In this document: one piece after another, positions 27,101 through 35,510 of the stretch
Position numbering within the stretch: the stretch's first letter is position 1
Layout: every line of letters begins with the position of its first letter
Source of the DNA: Desulfarculus baarsii DSM 2075
GTDB lineage: Bacteria > Desulfobacterota > Desulfarculia > Desulfarculales > Desulfarculaceae
Direction of reading: 5' to 3'
Assembly (NCBI RefSeq): GCF_000143965.1
Contig: NC_014365.1
Location: forward strand, 1 to 64,000
DNA length: 64,000 nucleotides
Notes under the pieces: generated by a model
What the model was told of the DNA's origin: nothing
Database searches by the model: none
Seen by the model: the letters and a program-made list of their open reading frames with translations, nothing else
Made by a program: the position numbers and the translations under genes

Positions 27101-27247
27101 GGTGGCCCGCACGACGATCTCGGGCGGGGTGATCTTGGGATATTGGGCCACCGAGATGTTCAGAAGCGCGATCAACCCGGCCAGGGTGATCACCAACGAA
27201 ATCACCACGGCCAGGCGCGGGCGGTCGATGAAAAGTTTGGAGATCAT
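24104..27247 (-). CDS. RND multidrug efflux pump, HAE1 family inner-membrane subunit
   Basis: A 1047-residue AcrB/MexF-type proton/drug antiporter. Visible hallmarks are the N-terminal FIDRPRLAVVIS, the Asp-Asp pair in TM4 (AIGVVVDDAIVVVENVQR), the TM5-6 signature PVAFLPGITGRLYQQFA, and a C-terminal half with GLASKNAILIVEFAK. Length is standard. It works with the adaptor encoded 11 bases upstream and the outer-membrane factor overlapping downstream. Substrates cannot be inferred. Confidence 0.96.
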   Translation of the reverse strand: MISKLFIDRPRLAVVISLVITLAGLIALLNISVAQYPKITPPEIVVRATYPGASAEVVAQSVAAPIEAQVNGVEDMIYMTSTSGNDGSYSLTVTFDADANADIAQVNVLNRLKQAESKLPNEVVAQGLTVRARSSDMLAIINFFSPKGTRDQLFLSNFVSINVQDALARINGVSDANIFGELSYSMRVWMDPERLAALGLSASDINQAIASQNIQAAAGALGSSPGPAGQQLQYPLRAKGRLVTVEDFSNIVVRVNKDGGVLRLGDVARVELGAQSYAGNNLLDGAPAVPLGIYQSSDANALETMDQVRAELERLARTFPDDIEYRLTMDATLFVRATIHEIVLTLLMTFVLVVGVTFLFLQDWRATLIPTLTIPVSLIGAFAALLALGYSANIITLFALILAIGVVVDDAIVVVENVQRILDEERIDAKSATIKAMGQVTGPIIAATLVLLAMFLPVAFLPGITGRLYQQFAVTICFAVLLSGVCALTLSPALCALILRPAAGGHQARRGPLGWFEALLGRSRNGYVRGAGWLAGRRALTLGLLALVLTGGYLLFVGSPTSFLPDEDQGLFYLEIQLPPTASLERTSLVSRQIHAAIKDTPGIAAVTNINGRSALSGTGENLGRAVIMLKPWDERTADDEQLPAIIKAVQARVAAIPAADIRVITPPAIRGMGSVGGFDFRLQAFGDQTPQDLAAVTGAMVVAANQDPNIQRAFSSFTADAPQIYIDLDRVKAQSLGVPVGRVFETLQAQLGSKYVNDFNLFNRVYQVKIQADAPYRDAPEAIGQLYVRSDSGAMTPLSTLVSLKITTGPQVIYRYNQFPSTQINGAAAEGKSSGQAMDAMAALARRTLPQGYGFDWSGLSYQEQQAGGQTVAIFLTALLFGYLFLVAQYESWSIPLTVILSISVAVLGALAGLFIFGRALSIYGQIGLVLLLGLASKNAILIVEFAKTSREAGAPIVQAALDGARVRFRAVLMTAFSFILGVFPLVVATGAGAASRRDIGVTVFFGMLAATMLGIFLIPPLFVVLQGWREGLKDFVRARRGGTKP

Positions 27248-27258
27248 ATCTGGCCGCC

Positions 27259-28374
27259 CTATCGACCCGCGTCGGCCACGGGCTTGACCGCCTGGCCGGG
27301 ACGCACCTTTTGCACGCCTTGGACGACGATCAGCTCGCCGGCGGCCAGGCCCGAGGCGATGACCCAGTCCGGCCCGGACTGGCCGGCGGTGACCACCGGC
27401 CGCTTGCTGGCGATGTTTTGGCCGTCGACGACAAAGACATGGCGTCCGTCCTGGTCCTCCAGCACGGCCGATTGCGGGGCCAGCACCACCGGTTTGGCCG
27501 GCCCGGACGACTCGTTGACGGTGACGAACTGGCCCGGCGTCAAGAGGCCCTCGGGGTTGGCGAAGACGGCGCGCACGGCGATGGTGCCGGTGGCCGGGTC
27601 CACCTCGTTGTCGATGAACTCGACCTTGCCGACGATGGGATAATCGTGGCCCTGGCCCAGGAGCAGGCGCACCTGGCGGCCGGCCTCGCGCTGGGCGGCG
27701 TTTTCACGGCCGCGCTGGGGCAGTTCGGTCTCGGAGATGGAATAGACCACGCGGATGGGGTCTACCTGAACGATGCGCGCCAACGCCCCCGATTCAGGGC
27801 CCACCAGATTGCCCACCGTGTAGGCGGCCCGGCCGATGCGCCCGGCGATGGGCGCCTTGACCGTGGCGTAGCCCAGGTTCAGCTCGGCCTGGGCCAGGTT
27901 GGCCTGGGCCTGGGCCACGGCGGCCTTGGCCTGGAGCTGGACGCTGATGGCCTGCTCCATGTCGGCGGCCGAGACGCTGCCGGCCCCGGCGCTTTTGAGG
28001 CGGGCCAGGTATTGCTCGGCCTGGGCCAGGGCGGCCTGGGCCTGGGCGGCCTTGGCCCGGTCGGCGGCCACCTGGTTGCGGTAGGAGGCCTGCTCGATGA
28101 CGAAAAGCGTCTGACCGGCCCGCACCAGGCCGCCCTCGCGGAAGGCGATGCGCTCCAGATAACCTTGCACCCTGGCTCGCAGATCCACGCTCTGCATGGC
28201 CTCGACGCGGCCCACGTGGCGACTGGTGGCCTGGAGATCCTTTTGCCGGGCGGCGGCCACGATCACCGCCGGCGGCCCGCCGGGCGGCGCGGCCTGGGCC
28301 GCCGTGACGATCAACAGCAAAATGGTCGCCAGCAAACAAGGCGACGCGTGACGGGAAGGTTTTGTCTGGGGCAT
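27259..28374 (-). CDS. RND efflux periplasmic adaptor (membrane fusion protein)
   Basis: A 371-residue AcrA/MexE-type adaptor. The signal peptide ends at AAQAA (about 29). A barrel-sandwich lipoyl domain (DLRARVQGYLERIAFREG) is followed by a helical hairpin with Ala/Gln-rich repeats (AQAQAALAQAEQYLARL) and the beta-barrel domain (GRIGRAAYTVGNLVGP). SD AAGGA precedes the ATG. It is the second gene of the operon, 23 bases after the antiporter gene. Confidence 0.94.
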   Translation of the reverse strand: MPQTKPSRHASPCLLATILLLIVTAAQAAPPGGPPAVIVAAARQKDLQATSRHVGRVEAMQSVDLRARVQGYLERIAFREGGLVRAGQTLFVIEQASYRNQVAADRAKAAQAQAALAQAEQYLARLKSAGAGSVSAADMEQAISVQLQAKAAVAQAQANLAQAELNLGYATVKAPIAGRIGRAAYTVGNLVGPESGALARIVQVDPIRVVYSISETELPQRGRENAAQREAGRQVRLLLGQGHDYPIVGKVEFIDNEVDPATGTIAVRAVFANPEGLLTPGQFVTVNESSGPAKPVVLAPQSAVLEDQDGRHVFVVDGQNIASKRPVVTAGQSGPDWVIASGLAAGELIVVQGVQKVRPGQAVKPVADAGR

Positions 28375-28397
28375 GACAAGTCCTTGTGTCGGGTTGA

Positions 28398-30416
28398 TCA
28401 GCTAGGCGGCGCTCCAAACAACCGGCCCATCGCGGCCACTTTCCCGGGCGGGCCCATCACCACCAGCATGTCGCCGCCGGCCAACAGTTCGTCGGCCCCC
28501 GGCGAGGCCGCCACGCCGTCGGGCCGTTTGATGGCCACCACCGTCACGCCATGGTCCTTGCGCAGGTTGGCCTGGCCCAGGCTGCGGCCGACCAGCGGCG
28601 AGCGCTCGTCGAGGCGAAAGGTGAGGATCTCGGTGTCGTCGAACAGGCCCGAAAGACGCTGTTCGCCACCCTCGCCGCCGGGATTGACGTCGCGTAGGGA
28701 ATTGTAGTCCTGCCGCCGCAGTTGGGCCAACAGGGTGGCTATCTCGCTTTCGGGCGCGCGCAGGCGGCGCAGCACGCGGGTGAATATCTCCAGGGCGGTT
28801 TCGTATTCCTCGGGGATGACCTCGTCGGCCCCGACCTTGCGCAGGCCCTCGACCTCGCTTTCGTAGCGCGTGCGCACGATGACGTGCAAGGTGGGGTTGA
28901 TGCTCTTGGCCGCGGCGACGATGCGCCGCGCCACCACCGAGCCGCCCATCGAAACCACCAGGATCTTGGCGTGGGCCAGGCCGGCGTGGGCCAGCACGGC
29001 CGGATTGCTGGCGTCGCCGAAGACGATGGGCAGGCCAAGGGCCGACTGCTGGCGCACGGTGTGGGGGTTCATCTCCACCACCAAAAAGGGCAGCCCCGCC
29101 AGGCGGGCCGCCCGCACCACGTTGCGCCCGGCCAGGCCATAGCCGATGACCACCACCTGCGCCGCGTGGCCGTCGTGAGCCGCATGGCCCTCGTCGTCGC
29201 CGCCCTGGCGGTCTGGCCCTCCCCACGAGGGCGACCAATAGCCGCCCAGGCCGATGGCCGACAGCCAGGCCGGCGATTTTTCGCCCAGCCGGAAGCCCAG
29301 CGAAAGCATGAAAGGCGTCAGCACCATCGTCATGATCGCCGTGGCCAGGAATAAATTGTAGCCATTGCTGTCGAGCAGCTTGGCGTTGAGGCCGATCTGA
29401 GCCAGCACGAAGGAGAATTCGCCGATCTGCCCGATCGATAGCGCCGTCGAGCCGGCCACGCGCAGGCCGTGGCCCAAAAACAGCACCGCCACCCCCGCCG
29501 AGGCCTGCTTGAGGATCAGCACCAACGCCGTGACCGTCAGCACCAGCACCGGATGATGCACGAAATAGGCCGGCTCGACCAACATGCCCATCGAGATGAA
29601 AAAAATACTGATGAACAAATCGCGCATGGGCAAAATGCTGCCCACCGCCTGCAGGCCAAAGGGCGACGAGCTGATGATCAGCCCGGCGGCGAAGGCGCCC
29701 AGGGCCAGCGACAGCCCGGCCCACCAGGTCAGCGCGGCCACGCCCAGGCACATGGTCACCACGCTGATCAGAAACATCTCGCGGCTGCGCGTGTCCGCCA
29801 CCCGGGCCATGGCCCACGGGGCCAGCCAGCGGCCCAGCACCAGCAGCGCCGCCACCGCGGCCAGGCCTTTTTGCAGCATCAGCCACATGTCCGCGCCGTT
29901 GACGTGCCCGCCGGCCAGGAAGGGCACCGCCAGCATCATCGGCACCACGGCGATGTCTTGAAAAATGAGGATGGCCAGGCAGATGCGGCCGGCCGGCGTA
30001 TCCAGGGCCGAACGCTCCCGCAAAAGATTGAGCACGATGGCCGTGCTGCTCAGCGCCAGCAAAAAGCCGACGAAGATCTCGGTGTTCCAGTTCAACCCCA
30101 GGAGATGAGCCGCGCCCGCGCCCAGGGCCATCGCGCCGAGCACCTGCAACGCCCCGCCGATGAACACCACGTCCTTGATCTGCATCAAGTCCTTGATGCT
30201 GAACTCCAGGCCGATGGTGAACAACAGCAGCACCACGCCCACCTCGGCCATCAGCTCCACTTCGTGGACGCCAGAGACCAGGCCCAGGCCGTGTGGCCCG
30301 GCCAGGGCCCCGGCGATCAGAAAACCGACGATGTTTGGTATGCCCAGGCGGTGAAAGACGTAGATAACGCCAAGCGAAAGGCCCAGAATCACCACTAGAT
30401 CGAGCAGTATGCCCAT
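28398..30416 (-). CDS. CPA2 cation:proton antiporter with RCK domains (KefB/YbaL type)
   Basis: 672 residues. About 12-13 membrane helices of the Na/H exchanger CPA2 fold (GIPNIVGFLIAGALAGP, IGLEFSIKDL, ALSSTAIVL) occupy 1-390. A TrkA-N nucleotide-binding domain (VVVIGYGLAGRNVVRAA, about 415-530) and a TrkA-C domain (about 585-670, FRLDERSPLVGRSL) follow. It should export K+ or Na+ under control of bound nucleotide. It is the first gene ahead of the RND pump, an uncommon pairing that suggests a joint envelope-stress role; that is inference. Confidence 0.9.
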   Translation of the reverse strand: MGILLDLVVILGLSLGVIYVFHRLGIPNIVGFLIAGALAGPHGLGLVSGVHEVELMAEVGVVLLLFTIGLEFSIKDLMQIKDVVFIGGALQVLGAMALGAGAAHLLGLNWNTEIFVGFLLALSSTAIVLNLLRERSALDTPAGRICLAILIFQDIAVVPMMLAVPFLAGGHVNGADMWLMLQKGLAAVAALLVLGRWLAPWAMARVADTRSREMFLISVVTMCLGVAALTWWAGLSLALGAFAAGLIISSSPFGLQAVGSILPMRDLFISIFFISMGMLVEPAYFVHHPVLVLTVTALVLILKQASAGVAVLFLGHGLRVAGSTALSIGQIGEFSFVLAQIGLNAKLLDSNGYNLFLATAIMTMVLTPFMLSLGFRLGEKSPAWLSAIGLGGYWSPSWGGPDRQGGDDEGHAAHDGHAAQVVVIGYGLAGRNVVRAARLAGLPFLVVEMNPHTVRQQSALGLPIVFGDASNPAVLAHAGLAHAKILVVSMGGSVVARRIVAAAKSINPTLHVIVRTRYESEVEGLRKVGADEVIPEEYETALEIFTRVLRRLRAPESEIATLLAQLRRQDYNSLRDVNPGGEGGEQRLSGLFDDTEILTFRLDERSPLVGRSLGQANLRKDHGVTVVAIKRPDGVAASPGADELLAGGDMLVVMGPPGKVAAMGRLFGAPPS

Positions 30417-30787
30417 GTTCGGACAGCCTTTGCGAGTTTATTTCGCCTGAAGTTTGGCCCAGGGAGGCTTGGCGGTCAAGGCCAAACGGAGGCCCCGTCC
30501 GTGGCGGGGGGTTGAAGATTGCTTGACTAGCCGGCGGGGATGTATAAAATGAAGCGCCTGCCGAAAAAATGCGTCGACGACCCGCCGTGGCTAGGGGCCG
30601 GCGCACTGGTTGCTTTGCGCCAACCCCATGAAACAACGAGTTCCAGCCCGTTGGCGCGGACAAAAAACCACGGCGCGGCCGCGAGCCGGTCATCGCCCGT
30701 GGCGCGAAAACAAACACGCCGGATGATCTGACGAACTATTCCGCCAAGCATCCGTCATTACCTAAAGCGATCAAGGGGCAACAAGGC
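30417..30787. other. 371-base intergenic region between divergent antiporter and sqdB-like genes
   Basis: No gene is credible here; the 63-codon ORF at 30540-30731 has no family features and looks like chance. Candidate -10 TATAAA at 30543-30548 has TTGCTT at 30519-30524 (18-base spacing) or TTGACT at 30523-30528 (14, too short). That would give a leader of about 235 bases before the sqdB-like gene. I see no recognisable riboswitch. Confidence 0.4.
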
Positions 30788-31951
30788 ATGAAAGTCATTA
30801 TTCTGGGCGCGGACGGCTTTTGCGGATGGCCGACAACCCTGCACCTGTCGGCCCATGGCTGTGACGTGGTGATGGTCGACAACCTTTCGCGGCGCAACAT
30901 CGACAACGAGCTGGAAGTGCGCTCGCTTACGCCCATCAGCTTCATGGGCGAGCGCATCGCCGCCTGGCGCGAGATCTCTGGCCGCTGCCTGGCCTATCAC
31001 AACTTTGACGTGGCCAAGAACTACAAGCGCCTGCTTTCGCTGATCGAGCAGGAAAAGCCCGAGGCCATCGTCCATTTCGCCGAGCAGCGCTCCGCCCCCT
31101 ATTCCATGAAGTCGCCCCGGCACAAGCGCTACACCGTCGACAACAACCTCAACGCCACCAACAACGTCTTGTGCGCCATCGTCGAATCGGGCCTGGACGT
31201 GCATCTGGTGCACCTGGGCACCATGGGCGTTTATGGCTACGGCACCGCCGGCATGCAGATCCCCGAGGGCTACCTGCCGGTCAAGCTGGAAGTGGCCCCG
31301 GGCGTGTTGGTCGAAAAAGAAATTCTCTACCCGCCCGACCCCGGCTCGATCTATCACATGACCAAGACCCAGGACGCCTTGTTGTTCTACTACTACAACA
31401 AAAACGACGGCGTGCGCGTCACCGACCTGCACCAGGGCATCGTCTGGGGCACCCAGACCGCCGAGACCGCCGTCGACGAGCGTCTGATCAACCGCTTCGA
31501 CTACGACGGCGACTATGGCACCGTGCTCAATCGTTTCCTGATGCAGGCGGCCGTGGGCCATCATCTCACCGTCCACGGCACCGGCGGCCAGACCAGGGCC
31601 TTCATCCACATCCAAGACACCGTGCGCTGCATCGAGCTGGCCATCCGCAACCCGCCGCTCAGCGGCGATCGGGTCAACATCCTCAACCAGCAGACCGAGA
31701 CCCACCAGGTGCGCGCCCTGGCCGAAAAAGTTCGTCAGATCACCGGGGCCGAGATCGCCTTCGTCAAAAACCCCCGCGTGGAGGCCTCGGAAAACGCCTT
31801 GCAGGTGGCCAACGACAAGTTCCTCTCGCTGGGCCTGAACCCGATCACCCTCGATGACGGCCTGCTGACCGAGGTCACCGAGATCGCCATGAAATATCGC
31901 CACCGGGTCGATCTGTCCAAGATCCCCTGCACCTCGCTGTGGCGGCCGTAA
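30788..31951 (+). CDS. sqdB: UDP-sulfoquinovose synthase (SqdB/SQD1-like)
   Basis: A 387-residue short-chain dehydrogenase/epimerase that should join sulfite to UDP-glucose to make UDP-sulfoquinovose. NAD site GADGFCGWPTTLHLS, active-site Thr in LGTMGVYGYG, Tyr/Lys in YHMTKTQD, and SQD1-specific stretches FAEQRSAPYSM, RFDYDGDYGTVLNRF, GGQTRAFIHI and NPRVEA are all present. The match is along the full length. No SqdX/SqdC glycosyltransferase or photosynthesis gene is nearby. The product may go into a sulfonated surface glycan rather than sulfolipid; that is inference. A terminator follows. Confidence 0.9.
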   Translation: MKVIILGADGFCGWPTTLHLSAHGCDVVMVDNLSRRNIDNELEVRSLTPISFMGERIAAWREISGRCLAYHNFDVAKNYKRLLSLIEQEKPEAIVHFAEQRSAPYSMKSPRHKRYTVDNNLNATNNVLCAIVESGLDVHLVHLGTMGVYGYGTAGMQIPEGYLPVKLEVAPGVLVEKEILYPPDPGSIYHMTKTQDALLFYYYNKNDGVRVTDLHQGIVWGTQTAETAVDERLINRFDYDGDYGTVLNRFLMQAAVGHHLTVHGTGGQTRAFIHIQDTVRCIELAIRNPPLSGDRVNILNQQTETHQVRALAEKVRQITGAEIAFVKNPRVEASENALQVANDKFLSLGLNPITLDDGLLTEVTEIAMKYRHRVDLSKIPCTSLWRP

Positions 31952-31974
31952 GGGCCCGCTCATGGGCGATGACG

Positions 31975-32010
31975 CGCGGCGGGCGGCTGGTTGCCTCCGC
32001 CGCGTTTTTT
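31975..32010 (+). terminator. Rho-independent terminator after sqdB-like gene
   Basis: Stem CGCGGCGG (31975-31982) with CCGCCGCG (31997-32004) is followed by TTTTTT (32005-32010). Confidence 0.85.
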
Positions 32011-32035
32011 CGGTCCAGTTGACGGAGGGCCGACG

Positions 32036-33004
32036 ATGAAACCGGGCGCGTGGCTGATGACGGCGTTGATCGCCTTCGCCTTGGCTGGCCAGGCCTTGGC
32101 CGCCGGAGGGGGCAAGCCCGTGGAAGGCTTTGTCGACACCCGCGACGGCCGGGTGTTTTACCGCATCCACGGCCAGGGCAAGCCCGGCCTGCCGCTGTTG
32201 GTCGTCCACGGCGGGCCAGGGGCCAACATGCAATACCTGCGGCCACTGGCAGCCCTGGCCGATCAGCGGCCGGTGATCTTCTACGACCAGTTGGGCGGCG
32301 GCGACTCCGACCGGCCCGACGACCCGGCCCTTTGGAACACGGCCCGTTTCGTTGACGAGTTGGACCAGGTGCGCCGGGCCCTGGGTCTGCGACGGCTGTT
32401 CATCGTGGGCCAGTCGTGGGGGGCCATGCTGGCGACGCAATACGTCCTCAGCCATGGCCAGGAGGGCGTGGCCGGGTTGATCCTCAGCGGCCCGTTGCTC
32501 AGCGCGCCGCGCTGGATCGCCGACCAAAGGCTCTTGCTGGCCCAGACGCCGCCGGCGATCCGGCAGGCCGTGGAAAAGGCCGAGGCCGCCCAGTCCTACG
32601 ACTCGCCGGAGTATCAGCGGGCCATGGACGTCTATTATCGGCGCCATCTCTGCCGGCTCGACCCCTGGCCCGACTTTCTCCAGGAATCCTTCGCCCGCCT
32701 GGCCCTGCCGGTCTACCTGGCCATGTGGGGCCCCAGCGAGTTCACCTGCCTGGGCTCGCTCAAGGAGCAAGACCTCTCGCCGCGCCTGGGCGAGCTGCTC
32801 ATGCCCGTGCTCTATGTCTGCGGCCGCTTCGACGAGGCCAGGCCCGAGACCGTGGGCTGGTTCGCCGCACAAACGCCCCAGGGCCGCCTGGTGGTCATCG
32901 AAGGGGCCAGCCATAGCCATCATGCCGAAAGACCAGAGCAATTCAACCAAGCACTCCGCGATTTCATGGCCGAGGTCGAGGCCTCCCACCGCCCGCTGAA
33001 ATAG
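32036..33004 (+). CDS. Exported proline iminopeptidase-like alpha/beta hydrolase (S33)
   Basis: 322 residues with a signal peptide (MKPGAWLMTALIAFALAGQ, cleavage near ALAAG). The S33 fold follows: oxyanion loop VVHGGPGANMQYL, DQLGGGDSDRP, nucleophile Ser in GQSWGAML, acid Asp in GRFDEARP and His in GASHSHHAE. These match proline iminopeptidases, which release N-terminal Pro from peptides. Most relatives are cytosolic; the signal peptide points to the periplasm. SD GGAGGG lies 6-7 bases before ATG 32036. Confidence 0.87.
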   Translation: MKPGAWLMTALIAFALAGQALAAGGGKPVEGFVDTRDGRVFYRIHGQGKPGLPLLVVHGGPGANMQYLRPLAALADQRPVIFYDQLGGGDSDRPDDPALWNTARFVDELDQVRRALGLRRLFIVGQSWGAMLATQYVLSHGQEGVAGLILSGPLLSAPRWIADQRLLLAQTPPAIRQAVEKAEAAQSYDSPEYQRAMDVYYRRHLCRLDPWPDFLQESFARLALPVYLAMWGPSEFTCLGSLKEQDLSPRLGELLMPVLYVCGRFDEARPETVGWFAAQTPQGRLVVIEGASHSHHAERPEQFNQALRDFMAEVEASHRPLK

Positions 33005-33038
33005 CCGCGCCCGCCGCGCGACAATTGTGCCTAGACAG

Positions 33039-33067
33039 TTGACAAGACACATGCCCGGCGGTAGCTT
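33039..33067 (+). promoter_or_regulatory. Promoter and possible NiaR site before nadBCA
   Basis: A perfect -35 TTGACA (33039-33044) and TAGCTT (33062-33067) are 17 bases apart, which puts the start site at or next to the nadB ATG (33074). nadB has no SD, so the mRNA may be leaderless. Three GACA units (33034-33048) overlap the -35. They resemble the repeated TGACA-type elements I recall for NiaR operators, and niaR is in the same operon. Confidence 0.5.
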
Positions 33068-33073
33068 TGGCCC

Positions 33074-34651
33074 ATGGGAACAAATGCAACAAAGGCCATC
33101 GCCGTGGACGTGGCCGATTGCCTGGTGATCGGTGCGGGCGTGGCCGGGCTCAGCGCCGCCCTGGAGGCGGCCCAGCACGGCCGGGTGATCGTTTTGTGCA
33201 AGGGCGCGCCGGCCGACTCCAACACCTTCCACGCCCAGGGCGGCGTGGCCGCGGCGCTCATGCCCGGTGATTCGCCGGCCGACCACGCCGCCGACACCAT
33301 CGCCGCCGGGGCCGGGCTTTGCGACGCCCGGGCCGTGGAGGCGCTCTGCGCCGAGGGCCCGGAGCGCGTATTGCATCTGGCCGGCTTGGGTTGCCCCTTC
33401 GACCGCCAGGCCGACGGCGCTTTCCGGGCGGCCATGGAGGGGGCCCACCAGCGGGCCAGGGTCATCCCGGCCCTGGGCGACGCCACCGGCCGGGCCATCG
33501 CCCAGACGCTTCTGGCCCAATTGCCCGGGCAACCGCGCATCGAGCCGCGCCCCGGCGCGCGGGTTTTGGAGCTTTTGCTGGAGTCTGGCCGTTGCCGGGG
33601 CCTGTTGGCCATCGATGAAACCGGCCGGCCCCATGTTTATCTGGCACGGGCGGTGATTCTGGCCAGCGGCGGCTGCGGCCGCTTGTTCGCCCGCACCACC
33701 GGCCCGTTCTGCGACGGCCAGGGCCTGGCCATGGCCGCCCGGGCCGGGGCCGTGCTGGCCGACATGGAGTTCGTGCAGTTTCATCCCACGGCCTTGGACG
33801 CGCCGGGGGCCGACCCGCTGCCGCTGGTCTCGGAAGCGGTGCGCGGCCACGGGGCCCACTTGATCGACGACCAGGGCCGGCGTTTCATGCCCGGCGAGCA
33901 CCCCATGGCCGAACTGGCCCCCCGCGACGTGGTGGCCAGGGCCATTTTCCGGCGGCTGGCGGCCGGCCGGCGGGTATTCCTCGACGCGCGGATGTTTGGC
34001 GATCACTTTGCCGCGCGCTTTCCCCAGGTCAACGCCCTGTGCCAGCGCCACGGCCTGGACCCGGCCCGCGATCCGCTGCCGGTGACGCCGGCGGCCCACT
34101 TCCTGATGGGCGGCGTGGCCTGCGATCTGGACGGGGCCACCACCGTGCCGGGGCTTTTCGCCTGTGGCGAGTGCGCCCGCGTCGGCGTGCACGGGGCCAA
34201 CCGCCTGGCCAGCAATTCGCTTTTAGAGGGCCTGGTCTTTGGCCGTCGGGCCGGTCGGGCCGCTTTCCGGCGGCCCGCGCCCGCGCCGCCGTTGCAGGGC
34301 CAGGCCGTCACGCCCGCGCAACTGACCCGCTGGCTGCCGCCGGGCGTGAGCCTGGAGCGTTGCCTGCCCGGCCACGACGACGGGCAAGAACCGGCCATCG
34401 CGCGCCTGCGCCAGTTGATGTGGCGCGACGTGGGGCTCATCCGCCACGAGGACGGCCTGGCCCGGGCCGCCGCCCAGGTGGCCCGCTTGGCCCGCGAGGC
34501 CGCGCCGGGACAGATCAGCCTGGCCAACATGTGCGCCGTGGCCGAGGCGATCATCGCCGCCGCCCGCCAGCGCAAAACCAGCGTGGGAGCCCATTTCCGC
34601 GCCGACGGACCGGCCATGGCCTCCGGCCTGGCGCAAGGAGCGGCCTCATGA
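33074..34651 (+). CDS. nadB: L-aspartate oxidase
   Basis: A 525-residue FAD enzyme that oxidises aspartate to iminoaspartate, the first step of de novo NAD synthesis; fumarate can serve as acceptor in anaerobes. FAD motif DCLVIGAGVAGLSAALEAA, THAQGG-equivalent TFHAQGGVAAAL, EFVQFHPTAL, substrate loop HFLMGGVACDLDG, and GECARVGVHGANRLASNSL are all present. Its stop overlaps nadC by 4 bases. Confidence 0.95.
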   Translation: MGTNATKAIAVDVADCLVIGAGVAGLSAALEAAQHGRVIVLCKGAPADSNTFHAQGGVAAALMPGDSPADHAADTIAAGAGLCDARAVEALCAEGPERVLHLAGLGCPFDRQADGAFRAAMEGAHQRARVIPALGDATGRAIAQTLLAQLPGQPRIEPRPGARVLELLLESGRCRGLLAIDETGRPHVYLARAVILASGGCGRLFARTTGPFCDGQGLAMAARAGAVLADMEFVQFHPTALDAPGADPLPLVSEAVRGHGAHLIDDQGRRFMPGEHPMAELAPRDVVARAIFRRLAAGRRVFLDARMFGDHFAARFPQVNALCQRHGLDPARDPLPVTPAAHFLMGGVACDLDGATTVPGLFACGECARVGVHGANRLASNSLLEGLVFGRRAGRAAFRRPAPAPPLQGQAVTPAQLTRWLPPGVSLERCLPGHDDGQEPAIARLRQLMWRDVGLIRHEDGLARAAAQVARLAREAAPGQISLANMCAVAEAIIAAARQRKTSVGAHFRADGPAMASGLAQGAAS

Positions 34652-35508
34652 ACGAACTGCTGATGCGCCGGGCCATCGAGGGCTTTTTGGCCGAGGATCT
34701 GGGCCGGGGCGACATCACCTCCACGGCCGTGGTGGCCGAGGACTCTTGGGCCACGGGCCGCTTTGTCTGCAAGGACCAAGGCGTGCTGGCCGGGCTGCCG
34801 GCGGCGCGCATGGTTTTCGCGCTGTTGGACGGGGCCGTGGAGTTCACGCCCCTGCTCGCCGAGGGCGCGCCTTTGCGGCCGGGCCAGGCCCTGGCCACGG
34901 TGCGCGGGCCGGCCAGGGCCATCTTGGCCGGCGAACGCCTGGCGCTCAACCTCCTGCAACGGGCCTCGGGCGTGGCCAGCCTGGCCGCCCAGGCCGTGGC
35001 CGCCGTGCAAGGCCACAAGGCCAAAATCCTCGACACCCGCAAGACCACCCCCGGCTTGCGCTGGCTGGAAAAATACGCCGCCAGGGTCGGCGGGGCGGTC
35101 AATCATCGCTTTGGCCTGGACGACGCGGTGCTGATCAAGGACAACCACCTGGCCCTGGCCGGCGGGGTGGGGCCGGCCCTGGCCAGGGCCAAGGCCGCCG
35201 TGGGGCCCATGGTCGTCATCGAGGTGGAGGTCGAGAGCCTGGAGCAACTGGCCCAGGCCCTCGAGGCCGGGGCCGGGGTGATCATGCTCGACAACATGCC
35301 CGCCGCCCTGATGGCCCAGGCCGTGAAGCTCTGCGCCGGCCGGGCCGTGCTGGAGGCCTCGGGCGGCCTGGACCTGGCCCGCCTGGCCGAGGTGGCCGCC
35401 ACCGGCGTCGATTATATTTCCATGGGCTGGCTGACCAGCGGGGCCAAGCCCCTGGACATCGGCCTGGACCTGGAGCCGGCCGCGTCCGGCGGCCCCGCGA
35501 GGAGCTGA
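34648..35508 (+). CDS. nadC: Nicotinate-nucleotide pyrophosphorylase (carboxylating)
   Basis: A 286-residue quinolinate phosphoribosyltransferase that turns quinolinate and PRPP into nicotinate mononucleotide. It shows EDLGRGDITS, ALNLLQRASGVAS, DTRKTTPGLRWLEKYA, NHRFGLDDAVLIKDNH, IEVEVES and ASGGL. The ATG overlaps the nadB stop (ATGA) and nadA begins 2 bases after its stop. Confidence 0.96.
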   Translation: MNELLMRRAIEGFLAEDLGRGDITSTAVVAEDSWATGRFVCKDQGVLAGLPAARMVFALLDGAVEFTPLLAEGAPLRPGQALATVRGPARAILAGERLALNLLQRASGVASLAAQAVAAVQGHKAKILDTRKTTPGLRWLEKYAARVGGAVNHRFGLDDAVLIKDNHLALAGGVGPALARAKAAVGPMVVIEVEVESLEQLAQALEAGAGVIMLDNMPAALMAQAVKLCAGRAVLEASGGLDLARLAEVAATGVDYISMGWLTSGAKPLDIGLDLEPAASGGPARS

Positions 35509-35510
35509 CC

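Noticed and set aside
30540-30731. 63-codon ORF in the sqdB leader
   Set aside because: No SD and low-complexity content; it overlaps the probable promoter.
30758-34192. Minus-strand open frame of 1144 codons opposite sqdB, pip and nadB
   Set aside because: No motifs, no SD, and fully covered by well-supported plus-strand genes.
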